From: Desulfotomaculaceae bacterium
GTDB taxonomy: Bacteria; Bacillota; Desulfotomaculia; Desulfotomaculales; Pelotomaculaceae
NCBI GenBank assembly: GCA_028704035.1
Contig: JAQVLS010000029.1
Coordinates: 1 to 12,018 of the forward strand
Direction: 5' to 3'
Length of the DNA: 12,018 bases
Shown here piece after piece: positions 5,443 through 12,018 of this stretch. The notes under the pieces were generated by a model. That model was not told the origin of the DNA and did no database searches. It saw only the letters and a program-made list of their open reading frames with translations. Position 1 is the stretch's first letter. Each line of letters opens with the position of its first letter. The position numbers and the translations under genes are program-made.

Positions 5443-7227
5443 TTATACCTTTTTAAAATCTGTTTTAATATGCAGTTCTTTCAGCTGTTTGAAAGCAACC
5501 GGACCAGGCGCCTGGGTCAACAGGCAGGTGGCGCTCTGGGTTTTGGGGAAAGCGATGACGTCCCTGATCGTTTTCTTTCCCGCCAGCAGCATGAGCAAAC
5601 GGTCAAAGCCGATGGCTATGCCTCCATGCGGCGGTGTGCCGTATTCGAAGGCTTCCAGCATAAATCCGAATTTATCTGCAATTTCCTCGCTGCTGACGCC
5701 GATGATGTTAAACATCTTCTCCTGGATATCCCGGCGGTGGATCCTGATGCTGCCACCGCCGACCTCCACCCCGTTGAGCACTAGGTCATAGGCCTTGGCC
5801 CGCACCTGTCCCGGCTCGCTTTCCAGCAGCGGCAGGTCATCCTCCCGCGGCGCGGTAAACGGGTGGTGCATGGCCTGGTAGCGCCCTTCCTCCTGATCAT
5901 ACTCCAACAGGGGGAAATCCACCACCCAGAGAAAGTGGTAGAGACCGTCGGGAATTAAACCAAGACGCTCAGCCAGGTGCTGTCGCAGCGCCCCAAGGGA
6001 GGCGGCCACTACGTTCGGCTTGTCGGCAACAAAAAGCAGCAGATCGCCCGGCTTAGCTCCTAACCTGGACATAATCTGCGCAAGTTCCTGCTTGGTAAAG
6101 AACTTGGCGATGACTGACTTGACGCCTTCATCAGTGACGATGAAATAGGCCAGCCCCTTGGCTTTATAAATGGCCGCGAAGGCAGTCAGGTCGTCGATCT
6201 CCTTCCGGCTGAAAGAAGCGCAGCCTTTGGCGTTGATCCCTTTAACCCGCCCGCCGGCAGCGGCGACGGAAGCAAAAACTTTAAAACCGCAGCCCGCGGC
6301 TATATCGGTAATGTCTTTTAACTCCAGGCCGAAGCGGGTATCCGGCTTGTCCGAGCCGTAGCGATCCATCGCCTCGCTGTATGTAATGAGGGGGAAATGG
6401 CCTGCCACATCAAGTCCAGTAGTCTCCAGGCACATTCTTTTGATCAGGCCTTCTGTGAGTTCCAGCACATTGTCCACGTCCGTGAAGGACATTTCAATGT
6501 CGATCTGGGTAAACTCGGGCTGGCGGTCGGCCCGCAAGTCTTCGTCCCGAAAACAGCGTACGATCTGAAAGTATTTGTCCAGACCGGCTACCATCAGGAT
6601 CTGCTTGAAAAGCTGCGGCGACTGGGGCAGGGCGTAAAATTTGCCCGGGTTTAGCCTGCTCGGCACCAGGTAGTCCCTGGCCCCCTCCGGCGTGCTCTTG
6701 GTCAGCACGGGCGTTTCAATTTCCAGGAAACCGTTCTCATCCAGATAATCGCGGGCCGACTTGGCTGCCCGGTGCCTGAGGATAAGCGCCTCCTGCATCT
6801 CAGGCCGGCGCAGGTCCAGATAGCGGTAGCGCAGCCGGAGGTTTTCATCTACATCGATACCGTCTTCAATATAAAATGGTGGCGTCTTGGCCCGGTTCAG
6901 CACAAGCAGTTCATGGGCCGTCACGTCCACCTGTCCCGTAGCCAGGTTGGGATTGGCCGTTCCCGCCGGACGTTCCCTTACTGTTCCTTCTATGCAGATA
7001 ACGTATTCGCTGCGCACGCCTTCGGCCTTTTCAAAAGCATCCTTTTGAAAATCCGGGCTGAACACCACCTGAATCAGACCGGTCCTGTCGCGCAGGTCGA
7101 TAAAAATCAAACCGCCGTGGTCGCGACGCGTCTGTATCCATCCCATCAGCACCACCTGCGCGCCTACATCCCCGCTTCGCAGGTCGCCGCAGTAGTGGCT
7201 CCGTTTTCTGTCACCTAAAAAGTCCAT
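5443..7227 (-). CDS. aspS: aspartyl-tRNA synthetase, probably non-discriminating (Asp/Asn)
   Basis: Class II synthetase that charges tRNA-Asp. The 594-residue product has the bacterial layout: an N-terminal OB-fold anticodon domain, the catalytic domain split by a GAD insertion, and a C-terminal extension. Class II motif 2 is [12 protein letters not shown] with E-F-T-Q-I-D, and motif 3 is [10 protein letters not shown]. The anticodon domain reads R-R-D-H-G-G with H37. A histidine at this place is known from non-discriminating AspRS, whereas the E. coli discriminating enzyme has R-R-D-L-G, so this one may also make Asp-tRNA-Asn for GatCAB. Start ATG 7227 has AAGGGGG about 9 bases upstream, and an in-frame ATG at 7260 lacks this. 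It lies 90 bases after hisS, and both are under the T-box at 8578-8868. Confidence 0.96.
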   Translation of the reverse strand: MDFLGDRKRSHYCGDLRSGDVGAQVVLMGWIQTRRDHGGLIFIDLRDRTGLIQVVFSPDFQKDAFEKAEGVRSEYVICIEGTVRERPAGTANPNLATGQVDVTAHELLVLNRAKTPPFYIEDGIDVDENLRLRYRYLDLRRPEMQEALILRHRAAKSARDYLDENGFLEIETPVLTKSTPEGARDYLVPSRLNPGKFYALPQSPQLFKQILMVAGLDKYFQIVRCFRDEDLRADRQPEFTQIDIEMSFTDVDNVLELTEGLIKRMCLETTGLDVAGHFPLITYSEAMDRYGSDKPDTRFGLELKDITDIAAGCGFKVFASVAAAGGRVKGINAKGCASFSRKEIDDLTAFAAIYKAKGLAYFIVTDEGVKSVIAKFFTKQELAQIMSRLGAKPGDLLLFVADKPNVVAASLGALRQHLAERLGLIPDGLYHFLWVVDFPLLEYDQEEGRYQAMHHPFTAPREDDLPLLESEPGQVRAKAYDLVLNGVEVGGGSIRIHRRDIQEKMFNIIGVSSEEIADKFGFMLEAFEYGTPPHGGIAIGFDRLLMLLAGKKTIRDVIAFPKTQSATCLLTQAPGPVAFKQLKELHIKTDFKKV

Positions 7228-7317
7228 CCTGTTGGCCCCCTTCTTAAAATTGCTGAACATATCTCAGGTTATTGTCGGAAAATCCATAGTTGAATTTCAT
7301 CCGCCCCTGATGAGTAT

Positions 7318-8577
7318 TTATTTTTTCCGTTGCAGATATCCAATAATATCTGCAAATATTACTGTTTCCTGCTTTCCCGCGCCCATGTCCCGCACCAGGA
7401 CGGCGCCCCGCGCCAGTTCCTCCGCGCCGATAATTACTGCAAAACGGGCTCCGGATTTCCCGGCATATTTCATCTGCGCTTTCAGGCTGCGTCCCAGGTA
7501 ATCCTTGTCCGCCGAGATACCGGCAGCGCGCAGGCTGAACAGCAGTTTATAAGCCATCTCTGCTGCCTCCGTGCCGGCTGTAACCACAAACACATCTGAC
7601 CTGGCAGAAGTGTCAATGGTAATACCCTGCCGCTCCATTGTCAGGATGATCCGCTCCATACCAAGCGCGTAGCCCACACCGGGAGTGAAAGGCCCGCCGC
7701 AAATCTCAACCAGCCCGTTATAACGGCCGCCGCCGCCGATGGAACTCTGGGCGCCGATATCCCTGGCCATAATTTCAAACGCGGTATGCGTGTAGTAATC
7801 CAGCCCCCGGACCAGCCGCCGGTCTATAACATAAGCAATATTCAAAAGATCAAGGTGTTTTTTCACCCGGGCAAAATGGTCTGCGCAGTCCGGGCAGAGG
7901 CAGTCGAGCGTCGACGGGGCGCCTGAGCCAGCTTCCGCGCAGCGCTGTTCTTTGCAGTCCAGAATGCGTAAGGGATTTTTTTCAAACCTTTCCTGGCAGT
8001 TTCTGCAAAGGACGCCCAAGTTGGGCTGAAAATAATTTTTCAACTCACGGCGCTGTACCGGCCGGCATACCGGACAGCCGACACTGTTGATATGCAGCTC
8101 CAGGTTCTGCAGTCCCAGCCTGCTGTAAAAATCCATAGCCATCGCGATTACTTCGGAGTCTACGGCCGGGTCGTTAGTACCGAAAACCTCTACCCCCAAC
8201 TGGTGAAACTGCCGGAAGCGCCCGGCCTGGGGCCTGTCGTAGCGAAACATCGGCCCGCTGTAAGAAAGCTTAACCGGCTGCGGTCCGGCATATAATTTAT
8301 TTTCCAGGTAGGCTCTTACTGCGGGAGCAGTGTTTTCCGGCCTGAGCGTAATGCTCCGGCCGCCCCGGTCCGTGAAGGTATACATTTCTTTCTCCACTAT
8401 ATCGGTGGTATCGCCGACACCGCGCTGGAACAGCTCGGTATGTTCAAATACAGGCGTCCGGATCTCGTTATAACCATAATGGGCACAAATCTTGAAAAAC
8501 TGATTTTCCACCCAGCGCCATTTTTCTACTTCTTCCGGGATAATGTCATTAGTGCCGCGAGGGCGTGTTGTAAGCAT
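7318..8577 (-). CDS. hisS: histidyl-tRNA synthetase
   Basis: Class II synthetase that charges tRNA-His. The 419-residue length is typical. It starts with the family opening (R-P-R-G-T-N-D-I-I-P) and has L-R-P-E-N-T-A-P, motif 2 (M-F-R-Y-D-R-P-Q-A-G-R-F-R-Q-F), the histidine-binding R-G-L-D-Y-Y-T-H-T-A-F-E, a G-G-G-R-Y-N-G loop and motif 3 (G-Y-A-L-G-M-E-R-I). The C-terminal domain, V-F-V-V-T-A-G-T onward, is the anticodon-binding fold. An insertion holds C-P-V-C, C-R-N-C and C-P-D-C pairs, a possible zinc site. ATG 8577 has AGGAGG 6 bases upstream. First gene of the hisS-aspS operon, controlled by the T-box leader. Confidence 0.96.
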   Translation of the reverse strand: MLTTRPRGTNDIIPEEVEKWRWVENQFFKICAHYGYNEIRTPVFEHTELFQRGVGDTTDIVEKEMYTFTDRGGRSITLRPENTAPAVRAYLENKLYAGPQPVKLSYSGPMFRYDRPQAGRFRQFHQLGVEVFGTNDPAVDSEVIAMAMDFYSRLGLQNLELHINSVGCPVCRPVQRRELKNYFQPNLGVLCRNCQERFEKNPLRILDCKEQRCAEAGSGAPSTLDCLCPDCADHFARVKKHLDLLNIAYVIDRRLVRGLDYYTHTAFEIMARDIGAQSSIGGGGRYNGLVEICGGPFTPGVGYALGMERIILTMERQGITIDTSARSDVFVVTAGTEAAEMAYKLLFSLRAAGISADKDYLGRSLKAQMKYAGKSGARFAVIIGAEELARGAVLVRDMGAGKQETVIFADIIGYLQRKK

Positions 8578-8868
8578 CTAAATCCTCCTTAACAAAACAA
8601 AAACCCGGTCCATGCATCAAGCACAGCCAGGGACGGATATTTCTACCCGCGGTGCCACCCTTTTTCGGAAAAATGTGTTTTTCCCTTGATGCCTGTAACG
8701 GAGGCTGCCGGGCCGGCCTACTTGTGCTGATCACTTTCGGGGGCCGCTCCCGGGTGTTGTTCAACGCCTGTTTACGAGGAAGGCTTTCAGTCGGGGCCTT
8801 CCCTTCCTGTCGTATACCAGGTGCGTTTACTTTTCCCGGTCATCGTTTTTTAAAGATAGAGGAACTCT
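8578..8868 (-). promoter_or_regulatory. T-box leader of hisS-aspS
   Basis: T-box RNAs bind an uncharged tRNA and let transcription continue. The conserved T-box AGGGTGGCACCGCGGGT is at 8661-8645, and the antiterminator partner CCGTCCCT at 8636-8629. Stem I base pairs CCGGG (8839-8835) with CCCGG (8754-8750). The specifier loop has AGUA (8831-8828) opposite GAA (8762-8760), as in a loop E. The next stem pairs ACGC with GCGU. The distal arm includes GGAAGGC/GCCTTCC. The specifier strand after GAA reads CAACAC, holding AAC (8758-8756) overlapping CAC (8756-8754). The UGGN bulge reads UGGC, which pairs with a G discriminator base (Asn, Asp) and not with C73 of bacterial tRNA-His. Confidence 0.93.
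8595..8632 (-). terminator. T-box conditional terminator
   Basis: On the minus strand 8632-8621 pairs with 8615-8604 around a 5-base loop (12 positions, two mismatches), followed by TTTTTGTTTT. It shares CCCU with the antiterminator, so the two folds exclude each other. This is how uncharged tRNA would control hisS-aspS. Confidence 0.85.
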
Positions 8869-8875
8869 GAACATC

Positions 8876-8904
8876 ATTTTATGAAAAATTTAATTTTTTG
8901 TCAA
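8876..8904 (-). promoter_or_regulatory. sigma-A promoter of the hisS-aspS leader
   Basis: Minus-strand TTGACA (8904-8899), a 17-base spacer and TAAAAT (8881-8876). Start predicted near 8868, just before stem I of the T-box. Its -35 box overlaps the -35 region of the divergent promoter for the DUF896 gene. Confidence 0.82.
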
Positions 8905-8924
8905 TTCATTGCAAATAGTATAAT
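8898..8924 (+). promoter_or_regulatory. promoter of the DUF896 gene
   Basis: TATAAT at 8919-8924 with TTGTCA at 8898-8903 (15-base spacer; TTTTGT at 8896-8901 with 17 is the other reading). The -10 is perfect and the -35 is poor in spacing. Transcription would start near 8931, giving a very short leader. Confidence 0.55.
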
Positions 8925-8947
8925 ATTGTTCGCGAGGTGATTTGACA

Positions 8948-9169
8948 ATGATCACAAAAAAACTGCTCGACCGGATTAATGAATTGGCCCGCAAACAGAG
9001 AGAAAGCGGACTGACGGAAAAGGAAAAAGAGGAACAAAACCAGCTCCGCCAAGTTTACCTGGCGGGTATCCGCTCCCAGGTCGTTACAGCGCTGGAATCA
9101 GCCGGCTGCAAACCAAAAGCAAAAAATGACAGTGTCTGCAGCTGCCCGGACTGTGACCATAAGCACTAA
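8948..9169 (+). CDS. UPF0291/DUF896 family protein with Cys-rich tail
   Basis: A 73-residue protein whose first 53 residues match the DUF896 helical hairpin of YnzC: I-N-E-L-A near residues 10-14, then L-T-E-K-E-K-E-E-Q and L-R-Q-V-Y-L-A-G-I-R-S-Q. The Bacillus member is a small cytoplasmic protein of unclear function, linked to the SOS-regulated region. Here the C-terminus differs from the Bacillus type: C54, C64, C66 and C69 with H71 and H73, including C-S-C-P-D-C, which could bind a metal. ATG 8948 has GAGGTGAT 6 bases upstream (8934-8941). The gene has its own promoter divergent from hisS and converges with a hydrolase gene (37-base gap). Confidence 0.88.
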   Translation: MITKKLLDRINELARKQRESGLTEKEKEEQNQLRQVYLAGIRSQVVTALESAGCKPKAKNDSVCSCPDCDHKH

Positions 9170-9206
9170 AATCCAGGCAGGTGTTACCGCTGGTTATACA
9201 AGCAAA

Positions 9207-9827
9207 TTACAGCATCATAAGTAATGGGTTGTTTCTTTTTTCCATACCTATTTGTGAACCGGGGCCGTGGCCGGGGTATATTTTGGTTTCCGGCGGGAAT
9301 ACAAGCAGCCTGGTTTGAATAGATGCCATCAGCCGGTCAAATCCTCCCGGGGAATCCACGCTCCCTACTGAGCCGGCAAACAGGGTATCCCCCGTGAAAA
9401 CAATATCCGGCGCGGCTTTTAAGCAGATACTGCCGCTGGAGTGGCCCGGTGTATGAATAACTTCCAACGTTAATGTGCCTGCTTCTATTTTGTCACCATC
9501 CTGCAGCAGGCGGTCGGCAGGAACTTCGACAGATCTAAAAGTATCACTGTACGACAGTTCTTTGATGGATTCAGCCATTTCGTCGACCTCGTCGGCATGG
9601 AGCATCACCGGCGCCCGGGTGGCGTCCCGCACCTCCTCCAGCGCTCCAACATGGTCAACATGACCATGCGTCAGGACGATGGCTTTAATACGCAAGCCCA
9701 GCTCTTCGACCTTTTCCAGGATCCTCTGGCCATCTCCGGCCGGATCCACAATTATACCTTCTTTGGTTTCCTCACAGCCGATAACATAACAATTGGTCAC
9801 GTTTAACAATAATGTCCTTATAATCAC
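9207..9827 (-). CDS. metallo-beta-lactamase-fold hydrolase (glyoxalase II-like), copy 1
   Basis: A 206-residue MBL-fold hydrolase of the YcbL/YqgX (glyoxalase II-like) group. It has T-H-G-H-V-D-H at 53-59, H129 in T-P-G-H, D147 in G-D-T and H187 in P-G-H-G, the usual binuclear metal set. The segment after G-D-T-L-F-A-G-S reads V-G-S-V-D-S-P-G-G, whereas the neighbour and most members have I-G-R-[ST]-D-F-P-G-G, so the Arg and Phe are lost. It is a tandem paralogue of the gene at 9983-10606, and much of the two sequences is alike. Start is GTG 9827, aligned with the paralogue's start. GGAGG lies about 13 bases upstream. The long C-terminal helix domain of true GloB is absent, so the thioester substrate is unknown. 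Confidence 0.9.
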   Translation of the reverse strand: MIIRTLLLNVTNCYVIGCEETKEGIIVDPAGDGQRILEKVEELGLRIKAIVLTHGHVDHVGALEEVRDATRAPVMLHADEVDEMAESIKELSYSDTFRSVEVPADRLLQDGDKIEAGTLTLEVIHTPGHSSGSICLKAAPDIVFTGDTLFAGSVGSVDSPGGFDRLMASIQTRLLVFPPETKIYPGHGPGSQIGMEKRNNPLLMML

Positions 9828-9886
9828 CCTAATACTGGAACCTCCATTTACTATTCTTTAATTTTTGTCCTATTTCAACGGTTTAC

Positions 9887-9907
9887 GCTGCCGGGAGCAC
9901 CGGCAGC
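9887..9907. repeat. 8-bp perfect hairpin between the two hydrolase genes
   Basis: GCTGCCGG (9887-9894) and CCGGCAGC (9900-9907) form a perfect stem with a 5-base loop. No U-run follows on the minus strand, so it is probably not a terminator. It may protect or process the transcript between the two genes. Confidence 0.6.
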
Positions 9908-9940
9908 CACCTTGAATTCAGTTTTCCCCACCCGTACGCA

Positions 9941-9977
9941 AAAATGCCTCCGGTTTTTGAGCAGGTCTGCTCCCGGC
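9941..9977 (-). terminator. possible terminator after copy 2
   Basis: Minus strand after the stop at 9983: CCGG (9976-9973) pairs with CCGG (9953-9950) around an inner GAGCAG/CTGCTC stem, then AGGCATTTTTG. The U-run is 4 bases after the stem, so it is only a fair match. Confidence 0.4.
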
Positions 9978-9982
9978 TTTAT

Positions 9983-10606
9983 TTACCTGAGGAACGGGTT
10001 AAATTTCTTTTCCTCGCCTATGGTTGAACTGGGACCGTGGCCGGGGTAGACCTTGGCTCCGTCCGGGAATACAAGAAGCCTGGTTTTGATTGACGATATT
10101 AGCTGGTTATGGTTCCCGCCGGGGAAATCAGAGCGCCCGATAGAGCCGGCGAACAATGTGTCCCCCGTAATTATGATATCGGGTGAGCATTTTATGCTGA
10201 TACCACCCCTGGTATGACCTGGTGTATGGATCACTTCCAATGTGATTTTGCCTACTTGTATTTTGTCATTGTCCTGCAGCAGGCGGTCGGCCGCCTTTGT
10301 GGATATATTCGAGCCAACATAAACCGACAGGTTTTTGCCGGCGTCTGTCAACTGCGCAGCATCCTCGGCGTGGATCATCACCGGCGCGCTGGTTGCTTCC
10401 CGCACATCGGACAGCGCCCCGATATGGTCAATATGACCGTGAGTAAGGACAATAGCGACAATCTTCAGGTCCAGTTCTTCAACCTTTTTCAGTATCCTTT
10501 TGGCATCTGCGCCGGGATCTACGATAACACCCTCCCTGGTTTCCTCACAACCGATGATATAACAGTTTGAATCCATCATGCCTACTGATAGTCCTCGAAA
10601 AATCAT
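9983..10606 (-). CDS. metallo-beta-lactamase-fold hydrolase (glyoxalase II-like), copy 2
   Basis: A 207-residue paralogue of the gene at 9207-9827 with the standard family motifs: T-H-G-H-I-D-H at 55-61, H131 in T-P-G-H, D149 in G-D-T, G-S-I-G-R-S-D-F-P-G-G from residue 154, and H190 in Y-P-G-H-G. The two proteins align without long gaps over the full length. ATG 10606 has GGAGGG about 12 bases upstream, the same layout as copy 1. It follows dtd by 23 bases, so it is probably cotranscribed with relA and dtd. An MBL-fold gene next to relA-dtd is common in Clostridia. Substrate unknown. Confidence 0.92.
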   Translation of the reverse strand: MIFRGLSVGMMDSNCYIIGCEETREGVIVDPGADAKRILKKVEELDLKIVAIVLTHGHIDHIGALSDVREATSAPVMIHAEDAAQLTDAGKNLSVYVGSNISTKAADRLLQDNDKIQVGKITLEVIHTPGHTRGGISIKCSPDIIITGDTLFAGSIGRSDFPGGNHNQLISSIKTRLLVFPDGAKVYPGHGPSSTIGEEKKFNPFLR

Positions 10607-10629
10607 TGATTCACAACACCCTCCATTTG

Positions 10630-11079
10630 CTAGAAATTTTTCTTGCTGTCAAGCAGCAGGGTAACCGGCCCATCGTTGATAATTTCAACTTCCATATGCT
10701 CACGAAAACATCCGGTGGATACCTTTAAACCCAATTTTTTCAGTTCATCAACAAAGATCTCATAGAGTTCACGTGCCATGTCCGGCGGCGCTGCTGCAGA
10801 AAAACCCGGCCGCCTCCCCTTGCGGCAGTCACCGTAAAGTGTAAACTGAGATACTGCCAGCACTGCCCCTCCGGTTTCTAAAACAGAAAGATTCATCTTT
10901 CCCGCTTCGTCTTCAAACAGGCGCAGGCGCGCAATTTTTTCGGCTAGGTAAGCAGCGTCACGACTGGTGTCGCCCTGGCCTACACCGAGCAGTGCCACAA
11001 GCCCGCAATCTATTTCGCTTATTAACCTGTTTTCCACCTTAACTGAACCACGGCGGACTCTCTGCACCACTAACCGCAA
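10630..11079 (-). CDS. dtd: D-aminoacyl-tRNA deacylase
   Basis: Dtd hydrolyses D-aminoacyl-tRNA (and Gly-tRNA-Ala) made by mistake. The 149-residue product, normal for the family, begins M-R-L-V-V-Q-R-V and has the two active-site motifs: S-Q-F-T-L at 77-81 and the Gly-cisPro G-P-V-T at 137-140. The start is TTG 11079, with GGGAGG 8 bases upstream. A longer in-frame ATG at 11148 lies inside the relA frame and would add 23 unrelated residues. The relA stop is 16 bases upstream, so the two genes are closely coupled. The order relA-dtd is a standard Firmicutes arrangement. Confidence 0.95.
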   Translation of the reverse strand: MRLVVQRVRRGSVKVENRLISEIDCGLVALLGVGQGDTSRDAAYLAEKIARLRLFEDEAGKMNLSVLETGGAVLAVSQFTLYGDCRKGRRPGFSAAAPPDMARELYEIFVDELKKLGLKVSTGCFREHMEVEIINDGPVTLLLDSKKNF

Positions 11080-11095
11080 ATATTTCGCCTCCCGG

Positions 11096-11896
11096 TCAGT
11101 TAAGCAGGCCCGGCGGCCGGGAACCAAAACTGACCCGCCTGACGTCATAGACGTCTTTAACCCGCTTTATTCTGTTCATTATATGTTCCAACTGCTCCAG
11201 TCCCTTCATTTCCAGCACCATTTCCAGCACCGCTCCCCCGTCCTTCTTGCCCCTGGCGGTAACCCAGTTGGCGCTGATTTTCATTTCCAGCAGGATAGAC
11301 ATTACATCGCTTAAAAAGCCTGCCCGGTCCATCCCGGTTGCCTCCAGTTTAACCTGAAACGGCTCTGTAAACTCCTTATCCCAGGCTACCTCGACCAGCC
11401 GTTCCCTTTCATAATCCTGAAAGGCAATAATATTCCTGCAGTCGCTACGATGGATTGACACACCCCTGCCGCGAGTAACGTAGCCGGTGATTGGATCCCC
11501 CGGCACCGGATTGCAGCAGTGTGAAAGTCTGATCAGGAGGTTGTCAATACCCTTGACCCGGATCCCCCGGGTGGGCTTACCCCATCCGGCGGTTGGCCTG
11601 TTATCGCCGATTAAAGCCTGGGCTTCCTCAGCTAGCGTGCCTTTCTTCTCAGTTTTGGCTTCTTCCATTTTAATCTTGCTCAGAATATTGCCGGTTGTGA
11701 TTTGACCGACGCCGATCGCTGCATATAGATCATCAAGGCTTACAACATTATACCTCTTACCTATTTCTAACAGTTTGTCGCCTTTGAGCAATTCAGGGTC
11801 AAATCCCTGTTTTTTACCCTCCCGCTCCAGGCTTTCCTTACCTTTGAGGATATTTTCATCTCTTTGTTCTTTCTTAAACCACTGCCTGATCTTCAA
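11096..11896 (-). pseudogene. relA: 3' fragment of (p)ppGpp synthetase/hydrolase RelA
   Basis: About 266 residues from the C-terminal half of a long RelA/SpoT homologue. The fragment starts with K-I-R-Q-W-F-K-K-E, which in full proteins is preceded by A-R-N and lies after the TGS domain. It contains the helical domain (residues 5-105), the zinc-finger/RIS domain with C127, C128, H149 and C153 (H-C-C-N-P-V-P-G-D, S-I-H-R-S-D-C), and an ACT domain from about 176 to 256. The HD hydrolase, synthetase and TGS domains are absent. Immediately upstream (minus strand) the frame has TAA at 11899-11897 and further stops, and the 122 bases to the window edge do not encode RelA. TTG 11896 is the only start offered, with no ribosome site. 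The fragment cannot make ppGpp on its own. An interruption by inserted DNA at about 11896 is likely, with the 5' half beyond the window. Confidence 0.78.
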
Positions 11897-12018
11897 TTAC
11901 CAAGAAATAACAAAAGATGGCTTCTAGTTACTGCTGGGAGAATTACCAGTCTCCCTGAAAGTGGCCCTTGCGATCATGAAGAAGTTGAGCGTTTTCAAGG
12001 CTTAGTAGGCAGATTAGT
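11897..12018. other. foreign-looking sequence abutting the relA break
   Basis: This stretch replaces the relA codons expected before K-I-R-Q-W-F. Read on minus it has stops in the relA frame at 12016, 12004, 11929 and 11899. On plus one frame is open from before the junction to the window edge, but it has no start codon. I recognise no transposase and no clear inverted repeat. It is most simply the end of an inserted element whose body lies beyond the window. Confidence 0.4.

Noticed and set aside
5131..5784. Short frames on both strands over the 6S RNA and the aspS end
   Set aside because: They are shadows of the RNA gene and of aspS, with no ribosome sites or recognisable sequence.
11148..11148. 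ATG 11148 as dtd start
   Set aside because: It would overlap the relA end and add 23 residues foreign to Dtd. TTG 11079 has a proper ribosome site and the family N-terminus.
11891..12018. Plus-strand open frame at the right edge as a gene
   Set aside because: It has no start codon within the window and begins antisense to relA, so an open frame by chance or part of an inserted element is more likely.

Overview
The window looks like chromosome from an endospore-forming, Gram-positive anaerobe of the Clostridia, probably a Desulfotomaculum/Pelotomaculum-type Peptococcaceae. The evidence is a Ger(x)C spore germination protein, an UPF0291/DUF896 protein, a T-box leader before hisS-aspS, strong AGGAGG-type ribosome sites with frequent GTG and TTG starts, and the gene order relA-dtd-hisS-aspS-6S RNA-rarA that many Firmicutes share. 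The genus is an inference.

Left part (1-2700): the 3' end of a Ger(x)C gene is followed by a 56-residue two-helix membrane protein with a GTG start and a terminator. A small unknown gene lies on the minus strand. Then come an amidohydrolase_2-type metal-dependent hydrolase on plus and a small protein on minus with four cysteines and an acidic stretch.

Middle (2700-5450, minus strand): downstream of rarA is a ~390-nt noncoding block made of about four diverged 83-100-nt units. Three units carry the same 26-27-nt hairpin with compensatory changes and mostly GAAA loops, and the block ends at a perfect 13-bp terminator hairpin. I read it as a structured RNA that I cannot assign to a family. Upstream are rarA, a thioredoxin gene with its own terminator and near-consensus promoter, and the 6S RNA gene directly after aspS.

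Right part (5443-12018, mostly minus strand): hisS and aspS form an operon behind a T-box leader. The specifier loop of that leader contains overlapping AAC (Asn) and CAC (His) codons, and its UGGC bulge fits a G73 tRNA. With the His residue typical of non-discriminating AspRS, this suggests the operon senses tRNA-Asn, perhaps together with tRNA-His. A divergent promoter pair drives a DUF896 protein on plus. Beyond it is a second minus-strand group: a relA 3' fragment, dtd and two tandem metallo-beta-lactamase-fold hydrolases. The relA reading frame breaks exactly where the conserved K-I-R-Q-W-F segment begins, and the 122 bases beyond are not relA. The catalytic half of relA is therefore missing or displaced here.
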